A stretch of DNA of 20,257 nucleotides from Anaerolineales bacterium UBA6128 (GCA_002423325.1 DIVQ01000232.1:3217-23473), one strand, 5' to 3'. Counted from the first letter of the stretch, positions 6,565 to 15,205 are shown. Made by a program: numbers and translations. Notes: generated from the sequence alone by a model not told the origin.

Positions 6565-7224
6565 TCAGTAGCTGTGCAGCGCAGACGAGACATCGGCGTT
6601 AGTCAGCGCGGTGCCGATGATGTGTGCGTTGACCTTTTTGAGGCGCTCAATGGCAGCCTGGGCCTGTTCGCGTTTGGTGACGCCCGCGCTGGTGACCAAC
6701 AGCACCTCATCGACCTTGGTGGCGAGCATCACGGCATCGGTGACGGTCATGATGGGAGCGGCGTCCAACAGCACCAGATCGGCCAGTTCGAGCAGGCGGG
6801 CCAGCACCGCTTCCATGCGCTTGGAGGCCAGCAGGTCGCTGGGGCGCGGCGGCAGTTCGCCGCTGGCCAGCAGGCTGAGCCCCGGCACCGAGGTGGCTTG
6901 TAATGGTGGGTTCGCCAAGGCGTCGTCGTCGAGCACCATGTTGGTGAGGCCCTGCTCGTTATTGAGGCCGAACAGCAGATGCAGGCCGGGACGGCGCAGG
7001 TCGCAATCGACCATGATAACGCGTTGATCGATCTGGGCCATGGTAACGGCCAGATTGGCGAGCGTGGTGGTCTTGCCCTCGGAGGCTCCCGGCGACGTGA
7101 CCAGCAGCGAGCGTATCTGACGGTCGAGTGATGCGAACTGCAGATTCATCCGCAGTGTGCGGTACGCCTCGCTGGCGGCGGATGAGGGATCGGTGAGGGT
7201 GACGATGTTTCCCGGGTCGGCCAT
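6565..7224 (-). CDS. CpsD/CapB-type ATPase (bacterial tyrosine kinase family)
   Basis: Cytoplasmic ParA/MinD-like ATPase that normally partners with Wzz-type membrane proteins to control exopolysaccharide assembly. The 219-residue protein shows Walker A PGASEGKTTT (Lys 51), Walker A' VDCDLRRP (Asp 73 and 75), and Walker B LVLLDAAP (Asp 154). SSAASEAYRTLRMNLQF near the N-terminus is the EAYRTLRTNL-type motif of the family. The ATG has AGGAGG 6 nt upstream. The C-terminus ends ALHSY with one tyrosine, whereas kinases of this family usually end in a tyrosine cluster, so self-phosphorylation may be reduced or absent. It follows the Wzz-like gene by 16 bp. Confidence 0.88.
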   Translation of the reverse strand: MADPGNIVTLTDPSSAASEAYRTLRMNLQFASLDRQIRSLLVTSPGASEGKTTTLANLAVTMAQIDQRVIMVDCDLRRPGLHLLFGLNNEQGLTNMVLDDDALANPPLQATSVPGLSLLASGELPPRPSDLLASKRMEAVLARLLELADLVLLDAAPIMTVTDAVMLATKVDEVLLVTSAGVTKREQAQAAIERLKKVNAHIIGTALTNADVSSALHSY

Positions 7225-7240
7225 GAGATGCCTCCTGGAT

Positions 7241-7966
7241 TTAGGCTTCGGCCGACGAGCTTGTCGGCTCTGGTTTGTGCTTGCGGAGCGCGCCGGAGCG
7301 CGTCTGGGCGTCGGTCAGGGCGGGAATGACGCCCAGCACGGCTGTACCGGTCTGCTGCTCGACATCCTCGGGCGTGCGCAGGATGTCGGCTTCGAGCCAC
7401 TGCAACACCAGCACCAGCAGGATGCCGGCCAGCAACCCAAAGGCCGCGCCCGCCAGCACGTTGATCTTCCACTTGGGTTTGTGCAGCACGCCGGGCAGAG
7501 CATAGTCGCGGATGGTAATGTCGACCTGGTCGCGGCGGTCGAGCGTGATCTTCCAGGCGTCGATATCCTGCACAAAGATCTCGGCGGTCACCTGGGCGAT
7601 GTCGCGCGCGATGAGCGGGTCCAGGTCGTCGGCCGTCACTTCGATGATCGAGTCGGACTCGACAGGCTTGGCGGCCACCTTGGCCAGGAACTCTTCCGGG
7701 GTGATGTCGAGCTGCAGTTGGTTGATGGTTCGCAGCGCCGTGTCGCGCGAGACGATCTTGCCCGCCCAGTTGCGCATCAGGTTCTGGATGCTCTGCTGCA
7801 GGCCCCAGTCCAGGCGCGCCGGCCAGACGTTCAGAATGATGGTCGAGCGATATTCGGGCGTCTGGAGCTTGCTGACGAGCAGCGCACTGGCGGCCGAAAG
7901 GATCACGACCAGCGCAATGATCCAGGCGCGCCGCGTAAAGATGCGGATGTATTCGCGTAGCTGCAC
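7241..7966 (-). CDS. Wzz/chain-length-determinant family membrane protein
   Basis: Polysaccharide co-polymerase-like protein, likely the membrane activator of the adjacent CpsD-like ATPase. The 241 residues have an N-terminal LREYIRIFTRRAW segment and a first membrane helix (about 13-31). An extracytoplasmic domain of about 135 residues follows, then a second helix (about 168-190) and a cytoplasmic tail. The tail's PEDVEQQTGTAVLGVIP resembles the conserved stretch after TM2 in Wzz proteins. The start is GTG at 7966, with GAGGAGG 5 nt upstream. A TATAAT lies about 45 bp upstream of the start codon. No polymerase or glycosyltransferase gene is nearby, so the polymer it serves is unknown. Confidence 0.82.
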   Translation of the reverse strand: MQLREYIRIFTRRAWIIALVVILSAASALLVSKLQTPEYRSTIILNVWPARLDWGLQQSIQNLMRNWAGKIVSRDTALRTINQLQLDITPEEFLAKVAAKPVESDSIIEVTADDLDPLIARDIAQVTAEIFVQDIDAWKITLDRRDQVDITIRDYALPGVLHKPKWKINVLAGAAFGLLAGILLVLVLQWLEADILRTPEDVEQQTGTAVLGVIPALTDAQTRSGALRKHKPEPTSSSAEA

Positions 7967-8009
7967 GGTATCCTCCTCAGGAAAGGCACGCGGCGATTGC
8001 CGTAGCCTG

Positions 8010-8038
8010 ATTATACCACCCCACGCGGGCAGCGCTAA
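8010..8038 (-). promoter_or_regulatory. Promoter for the wzz-cpsD pair
   Basis: A perfect -10 TATAAT (8015-8010) lies between the two Wzz-like genes, with a weak -35 TTAGCG (8038-8033) 17 bp upstream. The predicted start near 8003 gives a leader of about 37 nt before the GTG start codon. The pair could thus be expressed separately from the upstream S21 operon. Confidence 0.6.
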
Positions 8039-8068
8039 ACACGGGCTGGCCCCGACGGACCCTCCGGA

Positions 8069-8782
8069 TCAGGGTTGGCGCGCACCGCGCTGCCACCAGC
8101 GCTTACGCGCTGCCGACCGGGGGATCTCGGCCAGGATGGGCACGCCGAGCGTCGCGAGGTCCTGGCGGTGACGCACGCTGGCGTCCAAATAGTCGAGCGC
8201 AAAGGTCAGTGCCACGCCGGCAAAGAGCGCCAGAATCAGCCGCAGCGGCAGGTCCAGCCGCTGACGCAGCGAGCGGCCCACCGGCACCACGACAGGCGGA
8301 TCGATATTGGCAACCAGAGCGCGGGTGGTGGACAACTGCTCAAAACAGGTCTCGCCATGCTGAGTGAGCGTGGCCACGATGGCGTCGGCGATCCGCCCCA
8401 GCTCGTCGGCATCGTGCCAGCCTACGCTGACTGTCAAAATGCGGTGTAGTTTGCCGGCCGACGTGGCGCCCTGGATCGCACCCGCGGGGATATCCAGGCC
8501 AGCGGCGGCGGCAATGTCGTGCGCGAACGCGGCGCTCTTGACCACCTCAGAAAGGTCGTCTACCAGGTATTCGGCCGTCAGCCAGGTATAGTAGCGGTCG
8601 TAGGTGTAATAGTTGCCGGACGTGGGCTCTGGCTCGATGCCGACTACAAAGCGCATCGAGGCGCTGTAGGTCCGCGGGGTGGGCCGGTTCAGCGCCAGAT
8701 AGCTTGCCGCGACGAGCAGCAGCAGGCCAACGACGACCCACCAGCGGCGCCTGACGATTTGCCAGTAGTGTACCAGTTCCAT
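8069..8782 (-). CDS. Second Wzz-like (chain length determinant) membrane protein
   Basis: A 237-residue two-helix membrane protein of Wzz topology: MELVHYWQIVRRRWW at the N-terminus, a first helix (about 15-32) and a periplasm-side domain rich in Tyr (NYYTYDRYYTWL). A second helix (about 185-205) leads into a short tail with RHRQDLATLGVPILAEIPR. The tail resembles the post-TM2 stretch of polysaccharide co-polymerases. The frame is open 32 codons further upstream, but the ATG at 8782 has AAGGTGA before it and puts the usual LxxYWxxxRRRWW at the start. It sits between the lipid kinase and the first Wzz-like gene. Its specific role is not known. Confidence 0.75.
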   Translation of the reverse strand: MELVHYWQIVRRRWWVVVGLLLLVAASYLALNRPTPRTYSASMRFVVGIEPEPTSGNYYTYDRYYTWLTAEYLVDDLSEVVKSAAFAHDIAAAAGLDIPAGAIQGATSAGKLHRILTVSVGWHDADELGRIADAIVATLTQHGETCFEQLSTTRALVANIDPPVVVPVGRSLRQRLDLPLRLILALFAGVALTFALDYLDASVRHRQDLATLGVPILAEIPRSAARKRWWQRGARQP

Positions 8783-8825
8783 GCTGTCACCTTGTCTTCG
8801 ACTGTCGGCAGGGGCACAACCCGCA

Positions 8826-9257
8826 CTAGGCAAAGAGCGCCACAAGCTTGTCCCACAGGGGCGGCCCCAGGACGACAATGCCTACTGCCGCCGCCGCTAT
8901 CGACGCCACCAGCACCGCTCCGGCCGCCACATCCTTGGCCCGCTTGGCCAGGGGGTGCTGGTCCCGTGTGATCAGGTCCACGACGAGCTCGACCACGGTG
9001 TTGAGCATTTCGCCGGCGAACACAAAAGCCATGGCGGCGATGATCAGGGCCCACTCGGCGGGCGCTAACCTGAGCCAGATCCCCAGGGCGGTGACCAGTA
9101 GCGAGACTATCAAGTAGATGCGCGGGTTGCGCTCGGAACAAAAGACGTAGCGCATGCCTGCCCAGGCGTGCACAAAGCTGTCGGCCAGCTTGCCCTTGGG
9201 CGGACGCAGGTCGCGGATGATCTGATCGGTTTCGCTGTCAGTCGCTGGTCTTGGCAC
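8826..9257 (-). CDS. dgkA: Diacylglycerol/undecaprenol kinase, small DgkA family
   Basis: Integral-membrane kinase that phosphorylates diacylglycerol or undecaprenol. The Gram-positive-type members recycle undecaprenol for cell-wall and polysaccharide synthesis. Family motifs are SFVHAWAGMRYVFCSERN, EMLNTVVELVVDLI (Glu about 83, Asn 86, Glu 90) and HPLAKRAKDVAAGAVLV (Lys 108, Asp 109), with about three hydrophobic helices. The start is uncertain. GTG at 9257, with AGGGAA 7-8 nt upstream, gives 143 residues and a 20-nt overlap with the HD-hydrolase gene, which suggests coupling. Homologues commonly begin near KLADSF, so the first 20 residues may vary. Confidence 0.88.
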   Translation of the reverse strand: MPRPATDSETDQIIRDLRPPKGKLADSFVHAWAGMRYVFCSERNPRIYLIVSLLVTALGIWLRLAPAEWALIIAAMAFVFAGEMLNTVVELVVDLITRDQHPLAKRAKDVAAGAVLVASIAAAAVGIVVLGPPLWDKLVALFA

Positions 9258-11364
9258 TGGCTGGCTTCCCTGCAACCCCTTCGGGGTACTCGATACGTGG
9301 ATGGAAGATGCCCTGCAACACGCTCCCAAAGGCAACGCGGATCGCGTCAAGGTCCTTGAGTGTCAGGTCGCACTCGTCGAGCTGGCCGCTCACCAGGCGG
9401 TCGTTGATCACCTGGCGAATGATGCGTTCCATTTCGCCCTGCGTGGCGGGCCGCTTGGCGCGCGCGATCGCCTCGATGCTGTCGGCCAGCATCAGGATGG
9501 CGGATTCCTTGGTCTGCGGGCGGGGCCCCGGGTAGCGATAGTCGTTCTGGTCTACCCCGTTCTCGCTCTCGTCCTGGCTGGCGCGCCGGTAGAAATAGGT
9601 CACCAGTGTAGTGCCGTGGTGCTCGGGGATCGCATCGATGATCCTGTCGGGCAGGCGGTACTTGTGCGCCAGGTTGATGCCATCCTGCACGTGGGCGATG
9701 ATGATCTCGGCGCTGGTCTTGGGATCCAACTGGTCGTGCGGGTTCACGCCATCGCTCTGGTTCTCGGCATAAAAGCAGGGGCGCGCGATCTTGCCAATGT
9801 CGTGGTAATACGAGGCCACGCGCGCCAACAACGCATCCGCGCCAACGGCCTCGGCGGCCCGCTCCGACATATTGGAGACGACGATCGAGTGGTGATAGGT
9901 TCCGGGCGCATCCATCAGCAATTGGCGGAATAGCGGATGCGTGGGGCGCGCGAGTTCGAGCAACTGCAGCGAGGTGGTGATGCCGAACAGCCGTCCGATC
10001 ACCGAAAAACCGACAAATGCCAGGCTGGCCGAGAGGATGCCGTTGAGGCCGGCCACGCCGATCAATTGCGCCAGGCCCACCGCATCATAGACCTGCCGAT
10101 GCAGGTGAAACGCCAGGATGGTGGCCACGTTGACCAGCATCACATAGACCGCCGCGCGCACAAAGGCGCCGAGATAGTCCACTTTTCTGGTCGCCAGGCT
10201 GCCGATGATGCTCCCGACCAGCGCGTATAGCGCCACTTCGGCCGATCCGCCGGCGCTCAGTCCCACCAACAGCGCCAGAATGCCCGAGGTCATCACGGCG
10301 AGATTGCCGTCCAGCAGGATCGTAATCAACATGGCGAATGCGGCGCTGGGGAACAGGTAGGGCATCAGCGCGTGGCCCGGCACGACAAGGCGCACCAACA
10401 CGCCGCTGACAATCAGGATCAGGACAAAGAGCATCTGCCGGCGAGGTCGGTGGAGCAACAGCGGCTGCGCCTTGACGACGTAGACACTCAGCACCACGAC
10501 CAGCGTGGCCGAGAGGAGCACATAGCCGATCACATCCTGCCAACGCCGGCCCAGGTCCAGCAGACTGAGCGCCGCCAGCTTTTCGTAGGCCAACTCGCTC
10601 ACGATCTCGCCCTCGCGCAGCACCGACTCTCCCTCGCGAATCGTCCAACGCACGGGCTCTACCGCTTGGCGCGCGGCTTCACGATTGGCCAACGTCTGTT
10701 CCGCGTCGTACAGGGTGTTGGCTGTGACCAAGCCGCCGGCAAGCCCCACGACGACCTGGTACTGTGTGTCGGTCAGCACGCGGGTAATCAGGCGGCCGAG
10801 GCGACGTCGGGCGTCGGCCACGTTGCTGCTGCGAATCTCGTCGCGCATTGTCAGGCTCAGCACCTGCAGGCTCTCAGCGACCACATCCTCCCACTGTGCG
10901 TCGGTCAATGCGAGCATCTCTGGGAGGAGTGATTCGGGCAGCATGTCTCCGATCAGGTCACGCGCCAGGGAGAGTTTTTGCTCCTGAGCGGTATAGCTGT
11001 CTCGGCGCAGAGAGGTCAGTTGGTCGAGCAGGGCCTGCAGGGCGCGTGTCTGATCCGCGGCGATCTGCAGGTCGGGGCCTACATAGACCTCGGGGACGCG
11101 GGCAGCCGCCTGCAGGCGAGCCTCTTGCGTCTTGACCTCGCTGACATAGGTGAGTTCCCGGGGGGCCTTGATATCACGGGGCGAGGGTTCACCGACGGCG
11201 ACCTGTACGCGGTCGGGCGAGCGATAGAATACAAAAGACGCGCTCCAAGCCATAAAGACCAGCAACGCAGAGAGGACTGCACGCAGGGTTCTCATGAGCG
11301 GGGAGGAAGCAGCGTCCTTGAGCCGCGCCAGCGAGGGCCCAGTGCGGGCGATACGACGTTTCAT
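9238..11364 (-). CDS. PgpH/YqfF-like 7TM receptor with cytoplasmic HD hydrolase
   Basis: Membrane phosphohydrolase; characterised relatives (Listeria PgpH) hydrolyse cyclic di-AMP. The 708 residues show an N-terminal helix (about 29-47), a large extracytoplasmic domain (about 50-275), seven hydrophobic helices (about 278-465), and an HD domain with PGTYHHSI (His 491-492), YYHDIGK (His 521, Asp 522), IIIAHVQDG (His about 558) and IPEHHGTT. These match the metal site of the family. No Shine-Dalgarno is clear before the ATG at 11364, and a downstream ATG (Met 24) also lacks one, so the start is uncertain. It follows yqeY by 83 bp. The substrate is inferred from the family. Confidence 0.9.
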   Translation of the reverse strand: MKRRIARTGPSLARLKDAASSPLMRTLRAVLSALLVFMAWSASFVFYRSPDRVQVAVGEPSPRDIKAPRELTYVSEVKTQEARLQAAARVPEVYVGPDLQIAADQTRALQALLDQLTSLRRDSYTAQEQKLSLARDLIGDMLPESLLPEMLALTDAQWEDVVAESLQVLSLTMRDEIRSSNVADARRRLGRLITRVLTDTQYQVVVGLAGGLVTANTLYDAEQTLANREAARQAVEPVRWTIREGESVLREGEIVSELAYEKLAALSLLDLGRRWQDVIGYVLLSATLVVVLSVYVVKAQPLLLHRPRRQMLFVLILIVSGVLVRLVVPGHALMPYLFPSAAFAMLITILLDGNLAVMTSGILALLVGLSAGGSAEVALYALVGSIIGSLATRKVDYLGAFVRAAVYVMLVNVATILAFHLHRQVYDAVGLAQLIGVAGLNGILSASLAFVGFSVIGRLFGITTSLQLLELARPTHPLFRQLLMDAPGTYHHSIVVSNMSERAAEAVGADALLARVASYYHDIGKIARPCFYAENQSDGVNPHDQLDPKTSAEIIIAHVQDGINLAHKYRLPDRIIDAIPEHHGTTLVTYFYRRASQDESENGVDQNDYRYPGPRPQTKESAILMLADSIEAIARAKRPATQGEMERIIRQVINDRLVSGQLDECDLTLKDLDAIRVAFGSVLQGIFHPRIEYPEGVAGKPASAKTSD

Positions 11365-11447
11365 GGCGTAGGTTTGAACCTCTGAAGGCCGCGTGCGTGG
11401 CCGCCCTGGGGGAGGCGATAGCGAGTGGGCGCTGGAGATCTCCCCCG

Positions 11448-11900
11448 CTAGTGCGCTTCGCTGAGGATTGCGCGGGCGACCTCGTTGATCAGTCGTCCGT
11501 CGGCCTGGCCCTTGAGTTGGGCCATGGCCTGGCGCATAACAGCGCCTAGCTGCGCGGGGCCGCTGGCGCCCAGTTCCTCGGCGATGGCGCGCACGGCCCG
11601 CTCAACATCCTCACGCGACAGCTGCTTGGGCAAGTAACTGTTCAGGATCTCTAGCTCTGTCTCTTCCTTGGCAATCAGGTCGTCACGTTGAGCCTTGCGA
11701 AAGAGCTCGAGCGCCTCAGCACGGCGCTTGACCTCTTTGGCGATGATCTCCTGGATCTCGGCGTCGGTGCACTCGCGGTGCAGGTCGATCTCGGCGTTTG
11801 CAATGCTGGCGCGCACCATGCGAATCGCGGCCCTGCGACGTTCGTCGCGGCTGCGCATGGCGTCCTGTAGATCGGCCAACAAGCGTTCACGAAGGTTCAC
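11448..11900 (-). CDS. yqeY: YqeY/GatB-tail family protein
   Basis: A 150-residue helical protein of the GatB/YqeY family, related to the tail domain of the GatB amidotransferase subunit, which contacts tRNA. The cellular role of free-standing YqeY is not settled. Typical features are LRERLLADLQDAMRSRDERR, IRMVRASIANAEID, the KEVKRRAEALELFRKAQRDDL helix, ELEILNSYLPKQLS, and the C-terminal LKGQADGRLINEVARAIL. The start is GTG at 11900 with GAGG upstream. It lies 60 bp after rpsU, a pairing common in many bacteria. Confidence 0.92.
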   Translation of the reverse strand: MNLRERLLADLQDAMRSRDERRRAAIRMVRASIANAEIDLHRECTDAEIQEIIAKEVKRRAEALELFRKAQRDDLIAKEETELEILNSYLPKQLSREDVERAVRAIAEELGASGPAQLGAVMRQAMAQLKGQADGRLINEVARAILSEAH

Positions 11901-11960
11901 ATTATGCCTCGATCAACGTGCGTCGCACGAGTAAAGCCCGATTGCATCGGAGCAGCGCGC

Positions 11961-12167
11961 CTAGTAGCGGCGCATCTGATCTTTGAGCGTGCTGCGACGG
12001 CTCTTGCGCATCTTGGCTGATGCCTTGCGCTTGCGGATCTGGGAAGGCTTTTCGTAAAAGCGACGACGACGCACCTCAGACAGGATGCGGTCTTCCTGGC
12101 AGACTTTTTTAAAGCGGCGCAGAACGCTCTCGAACGACTCGCCCTTTTCAACGATAACTTGGGTCAC
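11961..12167 (-). CDS. rpsU: Small-subunit ribosomal protein bS21
   Basis: A 68-residue basic protein with the S21 landmarks VIVEKGESFESVLRRFKK, RRRRFYEKPSQIRKRK and a Lys/Arg-rich C-terminus. It binds the 30S platform near the 3' end of 16S rRNA and helps translation initiation. The start is GTG at 12167, with GGAGGA 5-6 nt before it. It is the first gene after a perfect-consensus promoter and leads into yqeY, the HD hydrolase and dgkA. Confidence 0.96.
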   Translation of the reverse strand: MTQVIVEKGESFESVLRRFKKVCQEDRILSEVRRRRFYEKPSQIRKRKASAKMRKSRRSTLKDQMRRY

Positions 12168-12207
12168 TCGGGTCCTCCGTCATAAGCATGGGAATATCCA
12201 GAAAGAC

Positions 12208-12236
12208 ATTATAAGTTGTGCAGGGTAAGCTGTCAA
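12208..12236 (-). promoter_or_regulatory. Perfect-consensus sigma70 promoter of the rpsU operon
   Basis: TTGACA (12236-12231), exactly 17 bp, then TATAAT (12213-12208). The predicted start near 12201 gives a leader of about 34 nt. The -35 begins one base after the GH127 stop codon (12240-12238) on the same strand, so no terminator fits between the two units. Confidence 0.92.
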
Positions 12237-12237
12237 G

Positions 12238-14214
12238 TTATGGCGACTTGCTCACCCACGGGCGCGCAGCGTCGTCATCACCGATGACCGGGAAACAGGC
12301 GATCCGCAGGCGCGCGCAGCCCAATGGGATCAGCGTGACCGTCTCGGCGGGCTCGGCCGAGCGGATGGGGCTGGGCTGGAGCTCGGCCACGGTCTGGTTC
12401 TCCAGGCCCCAACCCGGGATGCGCCGCCCGCGCATGCTGATCTGGATGGGGGCGGCCTCGGGGGTCCATGGCTGTTCGGCGCTCAAGCCGCGTTCGGTCA
12501 CCACCATTTCGCTGTCCAGTTCCAGGCCATAGTTCCAGGGCGTGGCAGGCAGCACCTCCCACTCGGGCCAGGCGTCGCTGCCGCCCACGCGCTGCCAGCG
12601 CTCGCCGATGCGCAGCGCATAGCTGAGCGGGCCGCGATCCACGCTGACGCTGCCGTTGCGCGGCCAGCGCGTCAGCCCCAGCGCCATGTCCAGCTCGAGC
12701 GTGAGCGTGTCGCCGGCCGACCAGACGTGCTCCAGGCGCAGCCAGCTCAGCGGCTCGCCCAGTTCGAGGGCCTGACCGTTCAGCGCCAGGTGCACGCCCG
12801 TGCACCAGCGCGGGATGCGCAGGTAGAGCGGGAAGCGCACCGGCTCGCCGGGTTGCAGGACGACCTGCACGCGCCCCGAGAACGGATAGTCGGTTTGCAC
12901 GTTCAGGTCCACACGCTGGCCCGCCGCGCCAACGCGCGCGGTCACCTCGCATGCTGCGTACAGCCAGGCGGCCAGGCCGTTGTCGGCGGTGGCTTGCCAG
13001 AGGTGCTCCGCGTACCAGGGCCAGCCCATCGCCACGTTGTGCTGACAGCAGCGGTACAAATGCGGCGAATAGTCGATCTGCCGGCCCTTGTTGTGGTACT
13101 CGTGCTGTTGCGAGGCGTCGAGCTGCGGCTGATTGCTGGCGGTGAGGTAGTGCAGCGCCTTGAGGTCGGGTGTGGAGGCCGCGGGAAAGTGGTTGAGCAT
13201 CACATCCTCGCAGCGGTCGGCCCAGCGCGTGTCGCCGGTGAGCCCGCCCAGCAGGTAAAAGCTCTTGGCAAACTCGACCATGGCGCACGTCTCGATGGCC
13301 TGGCGCGGGTCGACGCAGCCCGGGCGCACCTGCTCATCGGCGCCGAAAATGCCGCGCGGTTGCTGCCCCCAGGTGGCCAGGTGCTGCGTGTACCAGTACT
13401 CGGACGCCTCGAGCTGCCACGGCTCGCCCGACTGTATGTAGTAGCAGCCCGGGTACTGAAAACGCTGCGCAAAGTTGACCACGTGGCGGTCCATCCACTC
13501 GCCCATGGGAGGCTTGATGTGCTGGTAAAAGCGCGTCGCCAGCGCCAGCAGCCAGGGCTCGCCGGTCTGGTTGTACAGCCAGTAGAGGTGCGGGAGCATG
13601 TCGCCGGCGCGATCCCACTGGATCGAGGGGCGCCAGTCGGTCATCCACTCGGGGAAGCCGGGGATGAACGCGTCATCGGGCAGGGCCTCGCAAAAGCGGA
13701 AAAAGCGTCGCATCAGTGGGATGACGCGCGGGTCATGGGTGTGCTCATAGTGGCGGATGACGGCGTCGAGCATCACCATATGCGGCCACAGATCGGTGAC
13801 GTGCCGCCCTCCGGCGAACGGGACGTGCTTGTGGGCCGGCGCGCCAAAATAGCCCTCGTCGTCGGCGCTGGTGATCACGCCATCGATCCAGCGCTGAGCT
13901 TCGGCGTAGACACGCGCGTCGCCGGTCAGTACGGCCAGGCTGTAATAGCCGCGCAGCCAGTAAGCCTGCTCCTCCCAGCCCTCACCGCCCTCGCCAAACC
14001 AGCCATGGCCGGGCTGCAGAAAGGCGCTGATCTCGCTCAGGTGGCCGGTCATTCCGTCGGCCATCAGCGCGAGTTGCACTTTGAGCCAGCCCGCCGGACG
14101 AACCGACCCCAGCGGCAGCTTGTGCAGGGCGTTGGGCTGCAGCGGCGCGCGGTTGCCTGGATAGAACGTATTCCCGGGGTCCGTGGGCGGCGCGGAGAGG
14201 AAGGTTGCCTGCAT
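12238..14214 (-). CDS. GH127-family glycosidase, probable beta-L-arabinofuranosidase
   Basis: A retaining glycosidase of the former DUF1680 group, which in Bifidobacterium HypBA1 releases beta-L-arabinofuranose from plant glycoproteins using a zinc-bound cysteine nucleophile. The 658-residue protein keeps the active-site set: Glu 308 and Cys 310 in ETCAMVEF and Cys 389-390 in YRCCQHN, with Glu 294 as the likely acid/base. The N-terminal two thirds is an alpha/alpha barrel and the C-terminus is beta-rich. There is no signal peptide, so it is probably cytoplasmic and acts on imported oligosaccharides. I choose the ATG at 14214, with GAGGAG 9 nt upstream. A second ATG 12 codons earlier overlaps the preceding gene. 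The exact substrate is uncertain. Confidence 0.87.
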   Translation of the reverse strand: MQATFLSAPPTDPGNTFYPGNRAPLQPNALHKLPLGSVRPAGWLKVQLALMADGMTGHLSEISAFLQPGHGWFGEGGEGWEEQAYWLRGYYSLAVLTGDARVYAEAQRWIDGVITSADDEGYFGAPAHKHVPFAGGRHVTDLWPHMVMLDAVIRHYEHTHDPRVIPLMRRFFRFCEALPDDAFIPGFPEWMTDWRPSIQWDRAGDMLPHLYWLYNQTGEPWLLALATRFYQHIKPPMGEWMDRHVVNFAQRFQYPGCYYIQSGEPWQLEASEYWYTQHLATWGQQPRGIFGADEQVRPGCVDPRQAIETCAMVEFAKSFYLLGGLTGDTRWADRCEDVMLNHFPAASTPDLKALHYLTASNQPQLDASQQHEYHNKGRQIDYSPHLYRCCQHNVAMGWPWYAEHLWQATADNGLAAWLYAACEVTARVGAAGQRVDLNVQTDYPFSGRVQVVLQPGEPVRFPLYLRIPRWCTGVHLALNGQALELGEPLSWLRLEHVWSAGDTLTLELDMALGLTRWPRNGSVSVDRGPLSYALRIGERWQRVGGSDAWPEWEVLPATPWNYGLELDSEMVVTERGLSAEQPWTPEAAPIQISMRGRRIPGWGLENQTVAELQPSPIRSAEPAETVTLIPLGCARLRIACFPVIGDDDAARPWVSKSP

Positions 14215-14243
14215 GATCGTGTGCTCCTCGGGCGTGTCGTGTG

Positions 14244-15191
14244 CTACCATTCAGGGAAGGGCGCCGGGCAGGTGGCCATGCCGATCTGCGAAAAGGTGAC
14301 CTTGGCATAGCCGCCATAGTCGTCGTCGCGCGAGATGGCGCCGCCGCCCCCGCAGCCCTCGTACCACACATAAAAGATGTCGCCGTGACGCATGGTGGTG
14401 CCGAACCAGAGCGCGCCCTCGTCCCACGTGCCCGGCTCGCCGCGCGCCATGATCGGGTTGCCGGGGTAGCGCTCCCAGTGGTACAGGTCGCGCGAGCGCG
14501 CCAGCCCCAGGGCGTGCGGATAGTCCGAGTAGCGGTCGCTGCCGGCATAGATGGCATAGTACCAGGGCGCTTCCCACACGATGCGCGGGGTGACGACCGT
14601 ATAGGCGTCGAAATCGCCCTGCTTTTCGGTGGGTCGCAGCACCACGCGCTCATCCCAGGGGTGATAGAGGACGCCATCCTTGCTGGTGCACACGAACCAG
14701 GCCTGACCACGGTCCATCATCGGACGTGTGTAGAACAGGTAGAACAGCCCATCGCGGTGGACCACCTCGGGCGACATCCCCACCACCACCGGACTCGTCT
14801 TGACCTTGTCGAAATGCAGACCATCCTCCGAGGTGGCCAGACAGATGCCCGGGTAACGCGAGGACACGGCCGGGTGCGCCGAATAGTAGAGCAAGATGCG
14901 GTCGTGCACCACCACGGCGCCCGGGTCGAGCACGTGCTGGGCGTCGTAGGCGTCGGGGCCGGCCTTGATGATGGGATTGTCGGCATAGAATTGCCAGTGC
15001 ACGCCGTCAAAGCCGGCGGGATCGGCCCAAGCCACGCCGATTTCATCGTGTCGGCGTTCGTCCTGACCCCTGAAGAACAGGGTGTACTTGCCCTGCCACG
15101 TGATCACATCGGGGTTGGCCACGTGAATGCTGTGAAACGTGCCGGGCGTGCGCGGGATGATCGGATTGCCGGCATAGCGGGTGAACAGCAT
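14244..15191 (-). CDS. Five-bladed beta-propeller glycoside hydrolase (GH43/GH32/GH130-like)
   Basis: A 315-residue intracellular enzyme without signal peptide, built of repeating propeller blades (xLFFRG, LLYYSA, FYLFYTR, YYAIYAG, FYVWYEG). Candidate acidic residues follow the propeller-glycosidase pattern: Asp 28 in ANPDVI, Asp 89 in VLDPGAVVV and Glu 142 in MSPEVV. The opening RYAGNPIIPRTPGTFHS resembles both GH43 and GH130 starts, so the family is not certain. The ATG has GGAAGGAG 7 nt upstream. It lies 14 bp after the dehydratase and 29 bp before GH127, so the three form an operon. A GG-rich loop precedes the end. Confidence 0.75.
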   Translation of the reverse strand: MLFTRYAGNPIIPRTPGTFHSIHVANPDVITWQGKYTLFFRGQDERRHDEIGVAWADPAGFDGVHWQFYADNPIIKAGPDAYDAQHVLDPGAVVVHDRILLYYSAHPAVSSRYPGICLATSEDGLHFDKVKTSPVVVGMSPEVVHRDGLFYLFYTRPMMDRGQAWFVCTSKDGVLYHPWDERVVLRPTEKQGDFDAYTVVTPRIVWEAPWYYAIYAGSDRYSDYPHALGLARSRDLYHWERYPGNPIMARGEPGTWDEGALWFGTTMRHGDIFYVWYEGCGGGGAISRDDDYGGYAKVTFSQIGMATCPAPFPEW

Positions 15192-15205
15192 TGGGTTGCT
15201 CCTTC

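Noticed and set aside
6260..6571. Open frame of 103 codons across the DnaA-box cluster
   Set aside because: No Shine-Dalgarno and no recognisable protein features; the region is better explained by DnaA-box-like sites and the palindrome.
12727..14310. 527-codon plus-strand frame opposite GH127
   Set aside because: Antisense to a gene with an intact GH127 active site; its composition is typical of a complementary-strand shadow.
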